The notes under the pieces were generated by a model, which was not told the DNA's origin, made no database searches, and was given only the letters and a program-made list of their open reading frames with translations. A program made the translations under genes and the position numbers. Positions 31,668 to 40,947 of a DNA stretch of 54,854 bases are shown piece after piece. Where the stretch lies: the NCBI GenBank assembly GCA_023381015.1, contig JAMCTE010000017.1, forward strand, positions 1 to 54,854. The letters run 5' to 3'. Numbering within the stretch: the first letter of the stretch is position 1; the number at the start of each line of letters is the position of its first letter. The stretch comes from Patescibacteria group bacterium (GTDB lineage Bacteria > Patescibacteriota > Microgenomatia > UBA1406 > GWC2-37-13).

Positions 31668-34010
31668 ATGGAAGTTTTTGTTCCAAAAGAAATTCAAAAA
31701 GCCAGTCGGGCTTTCCCTTTTGCTTTGAGGCCGCCTGAATCAATATTAGGTAGCTTAAACGATCCCAATGGCTCATTGTCGGTGATAGAAGTATTTTTGG
31801 GCCACAAAAGGGAAGACAGCCTATATAGTCCTAATATGTTGGCTCCGATAGGAGGAAAGATGTATCCGGGGGAAACCATTTCCCAAGCTGCTTACCGGCG
31901 CGTCATGCAGGAGACCGCATTAGCTTGTTCTCCGATGATTGAGAACGAAGAATCAAAAATGCTCGTTAAGGGGTCGTTTAAGTTCGATATCGGAAGATCC
32001 GAGGATCCTCATCGGGAAGTATATTTTTCTCTTGTTCCTGTAATCAGTCCCCATATCGTGACAGGCATTTTTCCGATCCAGGAAGACAGCAAGGTCGACC
32101 GGCTGATTGGAATGACGATTGATGAATTTCAGCGATCTCTGGTTACTGGGTTATATGATGGTCCAAATGGAAAATTCAAACTTCAGGGTCATATAACAAA
32201 ATTACAAAATCCGAACGACGTCATCATCGATGCGGAAAACCTTCCTAAAAGAGACCGAATGTTGGAGGCAGTCACAAAACGTTTACAATACCAAGAAATC
32301 AAGGCTAAGGCCAAACTTTATCGCCAGCTAAAATATTTTACTCAAGCATTTGGTAAAACTAAAGGGATTTTCCCTGATTTGCCTGGTTTGGCTAGTGAAA
32401 GTTTGATGGTTATAGAAGCTAATGATTTAAAAAAAACAATGATAAGTCTAAAAGATAGATTGGGCGTGCTATTTAATCCGATTTTCAAAAAAGCTTACAG
32501 TACAGTTGTCGGTGAACTTTACATGGATTATTTCCGAAGGAAAGAGTTACCTTTTGATCACGTTAATGTTTTTGTCGAAGACGATATGTTGAGATTAAAA
32601 GACCAAGGAGAAAATATCAAAAAAAGGCTTTTAGACGGTAATTTTGGAGTTGATTTACTGCACTTCTTACCTCTATTCGTACAACAGGAAGATTCGATCA
32701 AAGGTAAAACAACAAGATTAATTACGGAAACGTCAAGGTTCATCAGAGATTTGTTCAGGGTCATCACCAATGATTTTTCAACTATTGAAGAAAGAAGAGC
32801 AGGTGAAAGTAAAAATGATTATGAAAATAGAAGATATATGAATATCAAGGATTATTTCCTTAGTCCAAATTATTCTTCAGAGAATCAACGATACAGTCTT
32901 GACAAGATGGATAGCATACTGACAAAAGTATTATCGGAAGTATTTGGTTATACAGAAGAACAGATTAGAGAGGCTTGGTCTTCTGCCTCACATTTTATGC
33001 AAGATTTATCAAATGAAGCTAAGCTGGCTGAACCGGAGTGGAGAGCTTTTTATCAGACTACCCAGCGTCGGAACGAAATCGTTAACTCTTCTCTAGCACA
33101 ATCACTATTGATGAGTTTGGGAATAGATGTTAACTACCACCATCCAAAAGAGATGTCTCTACTTAAATTTGAAGCTTTATTGGAGATGTTGATTTTTTTG
33201 AAGGAATTACTAATACTGCCGACATACAATGAAATTATTAAATCCAGGCCGCACCCCGTTGATTTGGCAATTAGCAAGTTTTTCGGGTCGGTCCAGGAAG
33301 AAACCATGATTAAACTTGGACAAGGGAAAAATGAGAGGATAATGAGGATTACTTATCGAAAAGGCGAAAAGAGCAGGATGGTTATCGTCGATGAAAAACC
33401 GTATAAGAGTTTAATGTCCGTCATCAGGAAGAGTTTTGAGGAAAGAGTAGAGGACATCGTTGATGTTTTCAGCTGTTCTATCGTTTTACCAAACGATGCT
33501 TACGGTAATTATAGTTTTTCCGAAAGAATGAGAATGATGAATGAACAAACCGATGATTTTTTAAATTTCTTACAAGAAACCTATCCTGGTTGGAAAGTCT
33601 ATAGACTTGAAGATAAACAAACCTTTGAAAATTATTATGACGCCATTGCCGGTAAGGATTTTAGCGCCGGAGGAAAAAGGACAGGTTCGAAAGGAGACTT
33701 ACTAATCAGGCGAAAGGTTAAAATCCAGATGACTGATCCGGATGGAAAAAATTATTTTTATGAAATAGCCATATATCCGGTCGAGTCATTTTCTGATCAA
33801 GATCATGAAAAAGAAAAAGCGCTGGGATTGATGGCCTGGAAGGAAAAGATCGAGGATGATCCGGATTATTCCTTGAAAAGGATTCTTTTTCCTTTGAGAG
33901 GAGCTTTGGGTCTTCATTCAATTTATGAGTTATTTAATCCTCCTTCCGTCTATCCTGAACTGATAGACAAGGTTCGAAGCAAAAGCGTGAGAATATTTAC
34001 TTCTTCTTAA
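31668..34010 (+). CDS. Large protein with N-terminal degenerate Nudix domain, rest unknown
   Basis: 780 residues. Residues about 35-165 resemble a Nudix hydrolase: the box reads GGKMYPGETISQAAYRRVMQ then ETA, keeping GX5E, the R and one E but with R and Q at two positions that are Glu in active enzymes. Residues about 170-560 are mostly charged helix without a recognised motif. The last ~200 residues (VEDIVDVFSCSIVLPND, LLIRRKVKIQMTDPDGKNYFYEIAIYP, GALGLHSIYELFNPP) vaguely recall the RelA/SpoT nucleotidyltransferase core, a weak inference. The gene has the best promoter in the window and overlaps recJ by 14 bp. Confidence 0.75.
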   Translation: MEVFVPKEIQKASRAFPFALRPPESILGSLNDPNGSLSVIEVFLGHKREDSLYSPNMLAPIGGKMYPGETISQAAYRRVMQETALACSPMIENEESKMLVKGSFKFDIGRSEDPHREVYFSLVPVISPHIVTGIFPIQEDSKVDRLIGMTIDEFQRSLVTGLYDGPNGKFKLQGHITKLQNPNDVIIDAENLPKRDRMLEAVTKRLQYQEIKAKAKLYRQLKYFTQAFGKTKGIFPDLPGLASESLMVIEANDLKKTMISLKDRLGVLFNPIFKKAYSTVVGELYMDYFRRKELPFDHVNVFVEDDMLRLKDQGENIKKRLLDGNFGVDLLHFLPLFVQQEDSIKGKTTRLITETSRFIRDLFRVITNDFSTIEERRAGESKNDYENRRYMNIKDYFLSPNYSSENQRYSLDKMDSILTKVLSEVFGYTEEQIREAWSSASHFMQDLSNEAKLAEPEWRAFYQTTQRRNEIVNSSLAQSLLMSLGIDVNYHHPKEMSLLKFEALLEMLIFLKELLILPTYNEIIKSRPHPVDLAISKFFGSVQEETMIKLGQGKNERIMRITYRKGEKSRMVIVDEKPYKSLMSVIRKSFEERVEDIVDVFSCSIVLPNDAYGNYSFSERMRMMNEQTDDFLNFLQETYPGWKVYRLEDKQTFENYYDAIAGKDFSAGGKRTGSKGDLLIRRKVKIQMTDPDGKNYFYEIAIYPVESFSDQDHEKEKALGLMAWKEKIEDDPDYSLKRILFPLRGALGLHSIYELFNPPSVYPELIDKVRSKSVRIFTSS

Positions 34011-35679
34011 ACGGTTCTATTAATTGAATTATTCTTCCTCTCAACTTTTCCCTGTTATTCCAGCGATCTATTTCCAAGTTATAGACGACTTTTATTATTT
34101 CTCCCCGAGAGAGTTTTTTGAATTTTTCGGCCTGGTTGAAACCGATCAGTTCCAAATCGCCAAGAAAAATCTTCAGGTGATTATTGGTTTTCCCGAAGAT
34201 TTGGGCATTTGCCAAGGGTTCCTCACTATAGAAAGTCGGCCTCGGGTTGCCGATGCCGAAAGGCTCGAGTTTTTCCAGAGACTTTACTGCCTCCAGATTG
34301 ATCTTTGACACGGGGATTTTCAGGTCGGCAGCGATCACCTTTTCGAGATCTTTGTCCAAAATCAATCTGTTAGCTTCTTTTTGGGCAGCTTTGATGAAAG
34401 ATTCCAGTTTGGATTTTTCGACGGTAAATCCGGCGGCTTGTGCGTGTCCGCCGACGTCGACCAGATGTTTTTTCAGGGAACGGAGGAAGTTGGTGATATG
34501 GAAAGACGGGATCGACCTGGCGGAAGCCTTGTAATGATCGTCAATTTTTGTCAAGACGATCGTCGGCCGATAGAATTGCTCGGCGATTTTTGAGGCGATC
34601 AGACCGATAATTCCCTCGTGCCATTTATCTGATATAAGAATGATCAATTTGTTATTGATTACGGATTTCTGATTGCTGATTATAGATTTTGCTTCGTCAA
34701 CTGATTTTTGAACAAGATCCTGTCTTTCCGTATTAAGATTGCCGATCTGGTGGGCGAGTTGATAAGCTTTTTTTTCGTCGCTGGTGCAAAGGAGGCGGAG
34801 GGCGTCGATAGCATGCTTGAGTCTGCCGACGGCGTTGATACGCGGCGCGATGATGAATCCAACCTCATAAGGGGTTATTTTTTTGCCGTAGATACCGGCT
34901 TGCTGGAGGATATGTTTGACGCCAAAACGTTTGACCTTGGAAAATGCCTCGAGGCCGTATTTTGCGACCGAACGGGAAGGGCCAACCAAGGGTACGAGGT
35001 CAGCAATTGTGCCGATTGAAGCGAGGGCGAGGTAATCAGAAGAAAAGTTAGCGGTCAACAGTGATTGGTGAGTAGTTTTAGATTTAAAAATGTTAAATAC
35101 TTCCTTAGCAAAAAAATAGGCGACGCCCGATCCAGAGAGAACTGGAATATGAAAAATTGCGTAAGCTTTGGGGATTTTGTCAGACTTCAAATGATGATCG
35201 GTAACAATCACTTTGATACCTTTTTTCTTTGCGTATTCAATTTCTTTGACTTTAGTGATTCCGTGGTCAACGCTGATTATCAGAGCAGGATTAAAATTCT
35301 TGATTACATTATCAATGCCAATGATTGAAAACCCATATCCTTCTTTTTTCCGGTCGGGAACATAAGGCATGACTTTAAAACCCAGCAAATACAAGGTTTC
35401 CCAAAGAATCGTTCCACCGGTGATCCCGTCGGCGTCGTAGTCGGTATAGACGATAATCATTTGATCATTTTTTTTGACGTCTCTCAGAATTTTATCTACT
35501 TTAATTAAATAAAGTGAATATTTTGGGTCAAAATCCTTTAAGGAAATTGACAGGGGGGATTTCGGATCCAGAAATTCACTGATTTCCTTGATCCGGCGAT
35601 TTTTGATAATAAGGTCAACCAATTGTTTCGGAGTTATTTTTTCATCGGATCCTATTTCTTGTTTAAAGGTTATTTTCAT
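33997..35679 (-). CDS. recJ: Single-stranded-DNA exonuclease RecJ
   Basis: 560 residues. DHH phosphoesterase motifs: IVYTDYDADGITGG (motif I, about 81), ISVDHGITK, VTDHHLKSD (motif III) and ASIGTIADLVPL (motif IV); DHHA1 domain with SVGGHAQAAGFT-type sequence (LVDVGGHAQAAGFTVEKS); C-terminal OB-like part (KIFLGDLELIGFNQAEKF). 5'-3' exonuclease for recombination and mismatch repair. Its start overlaps rmuC by 17 bp and its end overlaps the Nudix-headed gene by 14 bp. Confidence 0.95.
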   Translation of the reverse strand: MKITFKQEIGSDEKITPKQLVDLIIKNRRIKEISEFLDPKSPLSISLKDFDPKYSLYLIKVDKILRDVKKNDQMIIVYTDYDADGITGGTILWETLYLLGFKVMPYVPDRKKEGYGFSIIGIDNVIKNFNPALIISVDHGITKVKEIEYAKKKGIKVIVTDHHLKSDKIPKAYAIFHIPVLSGSGVAYFFAKEVFNIFKSKTTHQSLLTANFSSDYLALASIGTIADLVPLVGPSRSVAKYGLEAFSKVKRFGVKHILQQAGIYGKKITPYEVGFIIAPRINAVGRLKHAIDALRLLCTSDEKKAYQLAHQIGNLNTERQDLVQKSVDEAKSIISNQKSVINNKLIILISDKWHEGIIGLIASKIAEQFYRPTIVLTKIDDHYKASARSIPSFHITNFLRSLKKHLVDVGGHAQAAGFTVEKSKLESFIKAAQKEANRLILDKDLEKVIAADLKIPVSKINLEAVKSLEKLEPFGIGNPRPTFYSEEPLANAQIFGKTNNHLKIFLGDLELIGFNQAEKFKKLSRGEIIKVVYNLEIDRWNNREKLRGRIIQLIEPFKKK

Positions 35680-36631
35680 TTTTTTCGGAAAGCAGGTTAG
35701 TTGATGTTAACTTTTGTCCAAGGGATTGGAAGTTTTTTGTAACCTGAGATGATTGATTGTAGGCGTTGACGATGTGCTTGTTCAAAACCATCAGGTTTTC
35801 TTCTGTTTTCTGGTAGTCTTTTTTTATCGCATTGAGGAGGGTAATGACTTGTTTTGCCTTTTGTTCGATTTTTTGTCCTTCGAAAGAAAGCAGAATTGCT
35901 TTGATGTAGGCATAAAAACTCATCGGCGAAACCGGCAGGACCATTTTACTCCCCGCATAATCGAAAAGTTCGTCGTCGCTGATGATTTCATAATAGACGT
36001 TTTCCGAAGGAATATACATTAAAGCATAGTCGACGGTCTTTTCATCCGGCAGGATGTATTTTTTGGAGATATCCGAGATGTGTTTTTTGACGTCACTCAT
36101 AAAAAGTTTTTTGAATTCCTGGCGTTCCTTGCTGTCTTCCGACTTGGAAAATTTTTTGAAATTATCCAAAGGAAATTTCGAATCAATCGGGATCATCCCT
36201 TGAGAAGTAACTATGACGGCGTCGACTTTTTCCCCGTTTTTAAAAGCGTATTGAAGCTTGTAGGAGTCTTTAGGAAAGTACTGCTTCAATAGGTCTTTGA
36301 GGATCTGCTCTCCGATATTTCCGCGGATTTTCGGCGAAGAGAGAAATTCCTGCAGTTCTTTCATCGACCGGCCGATTTCCGAAAATTCGCCAATATTTTT
36401 TTGTACTTGGGCAATGACGTAAGCTGCTTTGTCCAAACGGGCGTTGAAAGTATTCATCTGCTCGGTCAGTTTTCTATCAGTCGCGCTGTTTGATGATTTG
36501 AGCCATTCAATAAGTTCAGAAGATATTTTAGTTTTTTCCTCAAGTTTATTAAACCAAAGACGGAGGACTGCAAGTATTATCAAAATAATAAAAACGGCTG
36601 CGATTGCAATCATGAAGGTAATAGAAAACAT
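35663..36631 (-). CDS. rmuC: RmuC-family DNA recombination protein
   Basis: 322 residues. N-terminal membrane helix (MIAIAAVFIILIILAVLRLWF), a coiled-coil stretch (about 30-85) and the RmuC nuclease-like core: LSSPKIRGNIGEQILKDLLKQYFP, YAFKNGEKVDAVIVTSQGMIPIDSKFPLDNF (the D...DSKFP motif of the PD-(D/E)xK fold), VDYALMYIPSENVYYEII and VLPVSPMSFYAYI. It is thought to limit inverted-repeat recombination. Overlaps recJ downstream, so the two are co-translated. Confidence 0.93.
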   Translation of the reverse strand: MFSITFMIAIAAVFIILIILAVLRLWFNKLEEKTKISSELIEWLKSSNSATDRKLTEQMNTFNARLDKAAYVIAQVQKNIGEFSEIGRSMKELQEFLSSPKIRGNIGEQILKDLLKQYFPKDSYKLQYAFKNGEKVDAVIVTSQGMIPIDSKFPLDNFKKFSKSEDSKERQEFKKLFMSDVKKHISDISKKYILPDEKTVDYALMYIPSENVYYEIISDDELFDYAGSKMVLPVSPMSFYAYIKAILLSFEGQKIEQKAKQVITLLNAIKKDYQKTEENLMVLNKHIVNAYNQSSQVTKNFQSLGQKLTSTNLLSEKNENNL

Positions 36632-36711
36632 TACCTATATTTTATCATTATTGGCTAAATTATTATCGAACGAAATGAAATAAAAAGACTAAACACCTTA
36701 AGTCAGATGTC

Positions 36712-37638
36712 TTATATCAAACCGCCGCCTTTGAAGATGCGTGGCTTAAGGGCATCTTGAGGATTTTTTTCTTCAAACTGTTGCTGACTTGGTTGTTTTT
36801 CTTTTTCGACTTTATTGATTGGTGTCGTTGGCTGGGATTCTGGTCCGTTGCCGGCTCTAAAAGTCGGTATCGGGGCTGGAGGAGCATTGGCTGGTTTCCT
36901 GAATGGTTTTTTGACCGCACCCATCCTCAACAAAGTGGCGATGTTTTGAAAAGTGTCGGCGTTTGTCGAATAGGAGGTGAAATTATTGGTAGCAGCAGCC
37001 ACTCCGGCATAAAGATTGGTGGCGATATCGCGGTCAAGTTCAACCCTCAAACTTTGTAGGGCGTCGAGAGCCAGTTCCGATATCGAAGAAGCGGTTTTAT
37101 TGACGAAATTTATGGTGCCGTAATAAGCATTAGTCAAATGGCGATCAATATTGATGATGTCTTTTCCGGTAAACTGGCTTTGGTTTTCACTATAGATAGT
37201 TCCCAAACTGTTTAGAGTCGGGCTATCTAAGATGATGATAAAATCGACCACTCCACCGGTATAGGAAAAAGAGACTTGATTCGGATTTAGTTTGGAAAAT
37301 CCCTGTCTCGGGGTGACGATTAAATTGAACGATTCGCCTTGGATGTTATAGTCTACCTTATCGATCGCGCCTTCGGCATAGGGGAAGGAGATCATCAAGG
37401 AGTCTCCTCCTGCTCCAATGACGGACTGGAATTTGTCAGCGGCGATTAAATCGGAGGTAGGCTTTTGAGAGCAAGCCAGAGCAACATTTTTACCAATCTT
37501 CGTCAGGGACAGATAGATGGCGGTTGAGGAAGCGATAGAATCCAAGCTAGGATTGGGAGGGATAATAATTACCCCAGATTTACCTTTATTGACGACTTCG
37601 GCGATGCGCGATAGAGTGTTATTTTGCTGGTTATTCAT
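36712..37638 (-). CDS. Degenerate DHH-type phosphoesterase-like protein
   Basis: 308 residues. The position after infB and the layout suggest an NrnA-like DHH protein: IIIPPNPSLDSIASSTAIYLSL corresponds to motif I (usually H-x-N-P-D-x-D-A-I-G-S), DFIIILDSPTLNSLG to motif II and DIINIDRHLTNAYYG to the DHH motif, here D-R-H. Several metal ligands are therefore missing, so catalysis is doubtful. A GGV..(F)S..(T) C-terminal DHHA1 glycine motif is not evident. The last ~75 residues are Pro/Gln/Lys-rich and disordered. Separated from infB by 2 bp. Confidence 0.6.
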   Translation of the reverse strand: MNNQQNNTLSRIAEVVNKGKSGVIIIPPNPSLDSIASSTAIYLSLTKIGKNVALACSQKPTSDLIAADKFQSVIGAGGDSLMISFPYAEGAIDKVDYNIQGESFNLIVTPRQGFSKLNPNQVSFSYTGGVVDFIIILDSPTLNSLGTIYSENQSQFTGKDIINIDRHLTNAYYGTINFVNKTASSISELALDALQSLRVELDRDIATNLYAGVAAATNNFTSYSTNADTFQNIATLLRMGAVKKPFRKPANAPPAPIPTFRAGNGPESQPTTPINKVEKEKQPSQQQFEEKNPQDALKPRIFKGGGLI

Positions 37639-37640
37639 AA

Positions 37641-39092
37641 CTATAGGATAGATTTTATCACATCACCTATCCTAATGTCAAGTTTCGGATAAAACATCAT
37701 TCCAGCCTCCTGGCCTTTCTTTACTTCATCAATAACTTTGGCACGGATCCGCAAGGAAACTATTTTTGTTTTTCCTATAAGCTTATTTTCCCGATAGCAT
37801 TCCAACGGGTCGTTCAAATTAAATTTTCCTTTGCTGACCTTAACTCCGAAGATAGTTTCTTGCTCGATGACGAAAGTAGCCAATATTTTTGCTTCACCTT
37901 TGAGATTTTTTTCCTTTTCCTCTTTTTCTTTAATGAGGCTGGCGACCTCGGTTATTTCGTCGAGGAGTTCATAGATGATCTGGTAGTTTTTTATGATGAT
38001 TTTTTCTTGTTTGGCTAGATCTTGTGCTTCGGCGGTGGGCTTGACGCCAAATCCGATAATGATGGATTTAGTCGTTTTGGCAAGGAAAATATCAGATTTA
38101 TTGATTTCGCCGACGGCTTTAAGGGCGACCTCAATGTCTTTGTTGTCTTTGATTGATTCGTTGATGGCTTCCAGGCTGCCTTGGGAATCGGTTTTGATGA
38201 TGATGGACAGTTTTTTTTCTTTCGGGGCGGAATTCAGGATTGCATCAAGGGTAAAAGGTTGGTTGTTGGGCGATTGAGGTTGATCTGGGATTTTTTTCTC
38301 TTCTAGCCTGACTTGAATAAGTGAACCCACTTCCGGCATTTCATCAAAACCAAGGATCTCGAAAGGCGTCGACGGTATGACTTCCGATACGATTTGACCT
38401 CTATCGTTGTAGATAGAACGGACTTTTATTTTTTTTGTTCCCGAGTACAAAGTATCACCGGTTTTTATCTTGCCGTTTTTTATGATTGCCGAAGCGACGA
38501 TGCCGCGGCGGTCTTTTTTGGTTTCTATGATGTAGGCAACCGGATCGGCGCCAACGTCAAAAACCAAATTGAGATCGGTTGATATCAAAAGAATCGTTTC
38601 CAAAAGCTCTTTGATTCCTTGGCCGTTTTTGGCGGATACCAAAGCTACCGGTACCTGGCCCCCTTTACCTTCGGTCATGACTTCGTATTTGAGGAGATCA
38701 TTTTTAACCTTGTCAGGGTTAGCTTCAGGAAGATCTATTTTATTGATGACGACAATAAAGGGGATTTTTGCCGCTTTGATATGGGAGATCGATTCGGCGG
38801 TTTGAGGCATTACCGAGTCTTTGCCGTCTATCAAAAGTAGGGCAACATCAGCGACATTGGCACCCCTTGATCTTAATTTAGAAAAAGCTTCATGTCCAGG
38901 AGTATCGATGAAAGTGATTTGGTTGGTTTTATAGTCTTTAAAGTCGGTTTTTATTTCGTAGGCGCCGATTTTTTGAGTTATTCCGCCATATTCTTTTTCG
39001 GTCAAGTTGGTTTTCCGGATATAGTCAAGTAAGGTAGTTTTTCCATGGTCGACGTGACCGAGGATTGTGACAATTGGTGGGCGTGGTTGCAT
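37641..39092 (-). CDS. infB: Translation initiation factor IF-2, minimal form
   Basis: 483 residues starting almost directly with the G domain: G1 GHVDHGKTTLLD (11-22), G2 GGITQKIGAYEI, G3 DTPGHEAF, G4 NKIDLPEANP, G5 SAKNGQGI; then domains II-IV, ending KKGQEAGMMFYPKLDIRIGDVIKSIL. The long N-terminal region of other bacterial IF-2 is absent. It recruits initiator tRNA. A TATAAT lies at 39104-39099 on the minus strand, 6 bases before the ATG, so an internal leaderless promoter is likely. Confidence 0.97.
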   Translation of the reverse strand: MQPRPPIVTILGHVDHGKTTLLDYIRKTNLTEKEYGGITQKIGAYEIKTDFKDYKTNQITFIDTPGHEAFSKLRSRGANVADVALLLIDGKDSVMPQTAESISHIKAAKIPFIVVINKIDLPEANPDKVKNDLLKYEVMTEGKGGQVPVALVSAKNGQGIKELLETILLISTDLNLVFDVGADPVAYIIETKKDRRGIVASAIIKNGKIKTGDTLYSGTKKIKVRSIYNDRGQIVSEVIPSTPFEILGFDEMPEVGSLIQVRLEEKKIPDQPQSPNNQPFTLDAILNSAPKEKKLSIIIKTDSQGSLEAINESIKDNKDIEVALKAVGEINKSDIFLAKTTKSIIIGFGVKPTAEAQDLAKQEKIIIKNYQIIYELLDEITEVASLIKEKEEKEKNLKGEAKILATFVIEQETIFGVKVSKGKFNLNDPLECYRENKLIGKTKIVSLRIRAKVIDEVKKGQEAGMMFYPKLDIRIGDVIKSIL

Positions 39093-39141
39093 TGCTTAAT
39101 TATAATTCAAAAGTCGAAAGTTAGAAGTCTAAATTAAATTT

Positions 39142-40185
39142 TTACTTGGTAATATTGTCCTTTGCTTCGTCAACTTTATTTTCTGGAGCCACTTCCTCTT
39201 TTTCTTTTTTTTCTGCGCTTTCTTCTGTTTTTTGTTTAGTTTGGAGGATGTCTATTTCGTACTCGGCCAACTTTGAGGCGAGATTGACATTGATTCCTCC
39301 TTTTCCGATCGCTAAGGGAGCCTCTTTTTCTTCGACGGTGACTTTGGCTTTTTTTGCTTCTTCGTCGATTTCGATGTCTTGAATTTTTGCCGGCGATAGG
39401 GCGGCCGTCAAGAAAATTTTTATATCCTTGTTCCATTGGATAATGTCAATTTTTTCCGTTCCCCCCAATTCGTCGGTCACGGTTTGGACTCTGACTCCTT
39501 TTTGTCCGACGCAGGCCCCGACCGGATCGACTCCACCTTGAGTTGAATAAACGGCAATCTTGGCTCTTTCTCCCGGTTCCCGGGCGACTTTTTTGATTTC
39601 CACCGTTTCGTTGGAAACTTCAGGTACTTCGCGTTTAAAAAGTTCAATGATCAGTCTGGGGTCGGCTCGGGAAACTATGATTCGCGGGTTGCCAAACTTG
39701 TCGTCGGCAATATCTTTAAGATAAACAATTAAGCTGTCATTAACCCTGTAGCGTTCAGTTTTTATTTGTTCCTCTTTCGGTAAGACAGCTTCGGCCCGAC
39801 CGATGTCGAGGAAGGCGTTATAGCCGTCATAACGAATGACACGACCTTTTATGATCGTACCGATTTGTGATTTATAGTGGACGGCGACGGTTTTTTTCTC
39901 GGCTTCCCTGATTTTTTGCAGTATGACTTGTTTGGCGGTTTGGGCAGCGATCCTACCGAATCCAGGCGGGGTAATGTCTTTGCCTTCTTTAATGATTTTT
40001 GTTTCGCCGTTATCTTTGTTGATTTTGGCGGTAATTGTTTCGTCGGTTAAGGATTCCGGATATTCTCGTTTGTAAGCGGCGATTACGGCAGCTTCAATTG
40101 AAGCAATCACGTCGTCTGGAGAGATACCTCTTTCCGTGGCGACCTGATTTAAGGCCAAAGCAAATTCAGTTTTTATTATAGTCAT
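39142..40185 (-). CDS. nusA: Transcription factor NusA
   Basis: 347 residues: N-terminal RNA-polymerase-binding domain (FALALNQVATERGISPDDVIASIEAA), S1 domain (IGTIIKGRVIRYDGYNAFLDIGRAEAVLP), KH1 (GACVGQKGVRVQTVTDEL) and KH2 (APLAIGKGGINVNLASKLAEYEI). A Glu/Lys-rich tail replaces the acidic repeats of proteobacterial NusA. Acts in pausing, termination and antitermination. Between bL25 and infB in the usual nusA-infB order. Confidence 0.97.
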   Translation of the reverse strand: MTIIKTEFALALNQVATERGISPDDVIASIEAAVIAAYKREYPESLTDETITAKINKDNGETKIIKEGKDITPPGFGRIAAQTAKQVILQKIREAEKKTVAVHYKSQIGTIIKGRVIRYDGYNAFLDIGRAEAVLPKEEQIKTERYRVNDSLIVYLKDIADDKFGNPRIIVSRADPRLIIELFKREVPEVSNETVEIKKVAREPGERAKIAVYSTQGGVDPVGACVGQKGVRVQTVTDELGGTEKIDIIQWNKDIKIFLTAALSPAKIQDIEIDEEAKKAKVTVEEKEAPLAIGKGGINVNLASKLAEYEIDILQTKQKTEESAEKKEKEEVAPENKVDEAKDNITK

Positions 40186-40193
40186 AACTATTT

Positions 40194-40202
40194 ATTCTAC
40201 CA
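40194..40202 (-). promoter_or_regulatory. Extended -10 promoter of nusA
   Basis: Minus strand TGG-TAGAAT, ending 8 bases before the ATG at 40185; implies a leaderless or near-leaderless transcript starting inside the operon. Confidence 0.45.
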
Positions 40203-40207
40203 AATTT

Positions 40208-40942
40208 TTATTTTTGTGGGGGAGGAGATTGTGGCTTTTTTTCCGCCGGTTTTTCCTTTGTTTCAGCTTTTGCGGTTTCAGCCGTGCCAGTTGCAGCAGC
40301 TTCCTCTCCTTCTTTTGGAGCTTCGGCGATCACCTCGGGCGCAGCGGCCGTGGTGTCAGGAGTAATGCTTTCTTCCTTGTGTTCAACTACGGAAACGACA
40401 ACTTTCTCGGGAGCTGTTTTGACTTCGAATTTGTCTGATTTTTTCAGGTCGCCTACTTTTATTTCTTGACCGATTTCTTTTATGACGCTGATATCAATTT
40501 CAATTTCCGAGGGGATATCTTGCGGTAGGGCTTCAATTAATACAGTCTCGGTCTGTAAAAGAAGAACTCCTCCCTTTTGACTGACTGCTTCGGAAACGCC
40601 GGTCGTTTTGACCGGAACGGAAGCCTCGATCTTTTTCTTCAAATCTATTTTTCTGAAGTCAACATGGAGGATAGCGTCGGAAACGGGATGTCTTTGGACG
40701 TTTCTGATCAGGGCGGGGATTTCTTCTTTGCCAGATTCAAGATAGACGACACCGGTTTCTTTAACGATTTTATAAGTTTTTAAAAAGTCTTTGAAGTCGA
40801 CGCTTATAGATTGGGATTTAAAGTCAGGACCAAAGACATTGGCCAACACTAAACCATCTTTTCTTAACTTTCTCGCTTTTTTTCCAACCAACTCTCGCGG
40901 TTTAACGGTAAGTTTTACCTTGTCGGTCGCTGTTTTTGCCAT
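40208..40942 (-). CDS. rplY: 50S ribosomal protein bL25, CTC-type
   Basis: 244 residues. N-terminal 5S-rRNA-binding domain (KLTVKPRELVGKKARKLRKDGLVLANVFG, then ISVDFKDFLKTYK and ILHVDFRKIDL) followed by the C-terminal TL5/CTC beta domain (IEIDISVIKEIGQEIKVGDLKKSDKFEV). The last ~50 residues are Ala/Glu/Lys/Pro-rich and disordered. It starts 5 bp after the DUF4012 gene and precedes nusA by 22 bp. Confidence 0.95.
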   Translation of the reverse strand: MAKTATDKVKLTVKPRELVGKKARKLRKDGLVLANVFGPDFKSQSISVDFKDFLKTYKIVKETGVVYLESGKEEIPALIRNVQRHPVSDAILHVDFRKIDLKKKIEASVPVKTTGVSEAVSQKGGVLLLQTETVLIEALPQDIPSEIEIDISVIKEIGQEIKVGDLKKSDKFEVKTAPEKVVVSVVEHKEESITPDTTAAAPEVIAEAPKEGEEAAATGTAETAKAETKEKPAEKKPQSPPPQK

Positions 40943-40947
40943 ATTGA

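Noticed and set aside
34640-34700. ATCAGAAATCCGTAATCA-like repeats as an intergenic array
   Set aside because: They are inside recJ in frame (SIISNQKSVINNKL) and are too irregular to call a repeat family.
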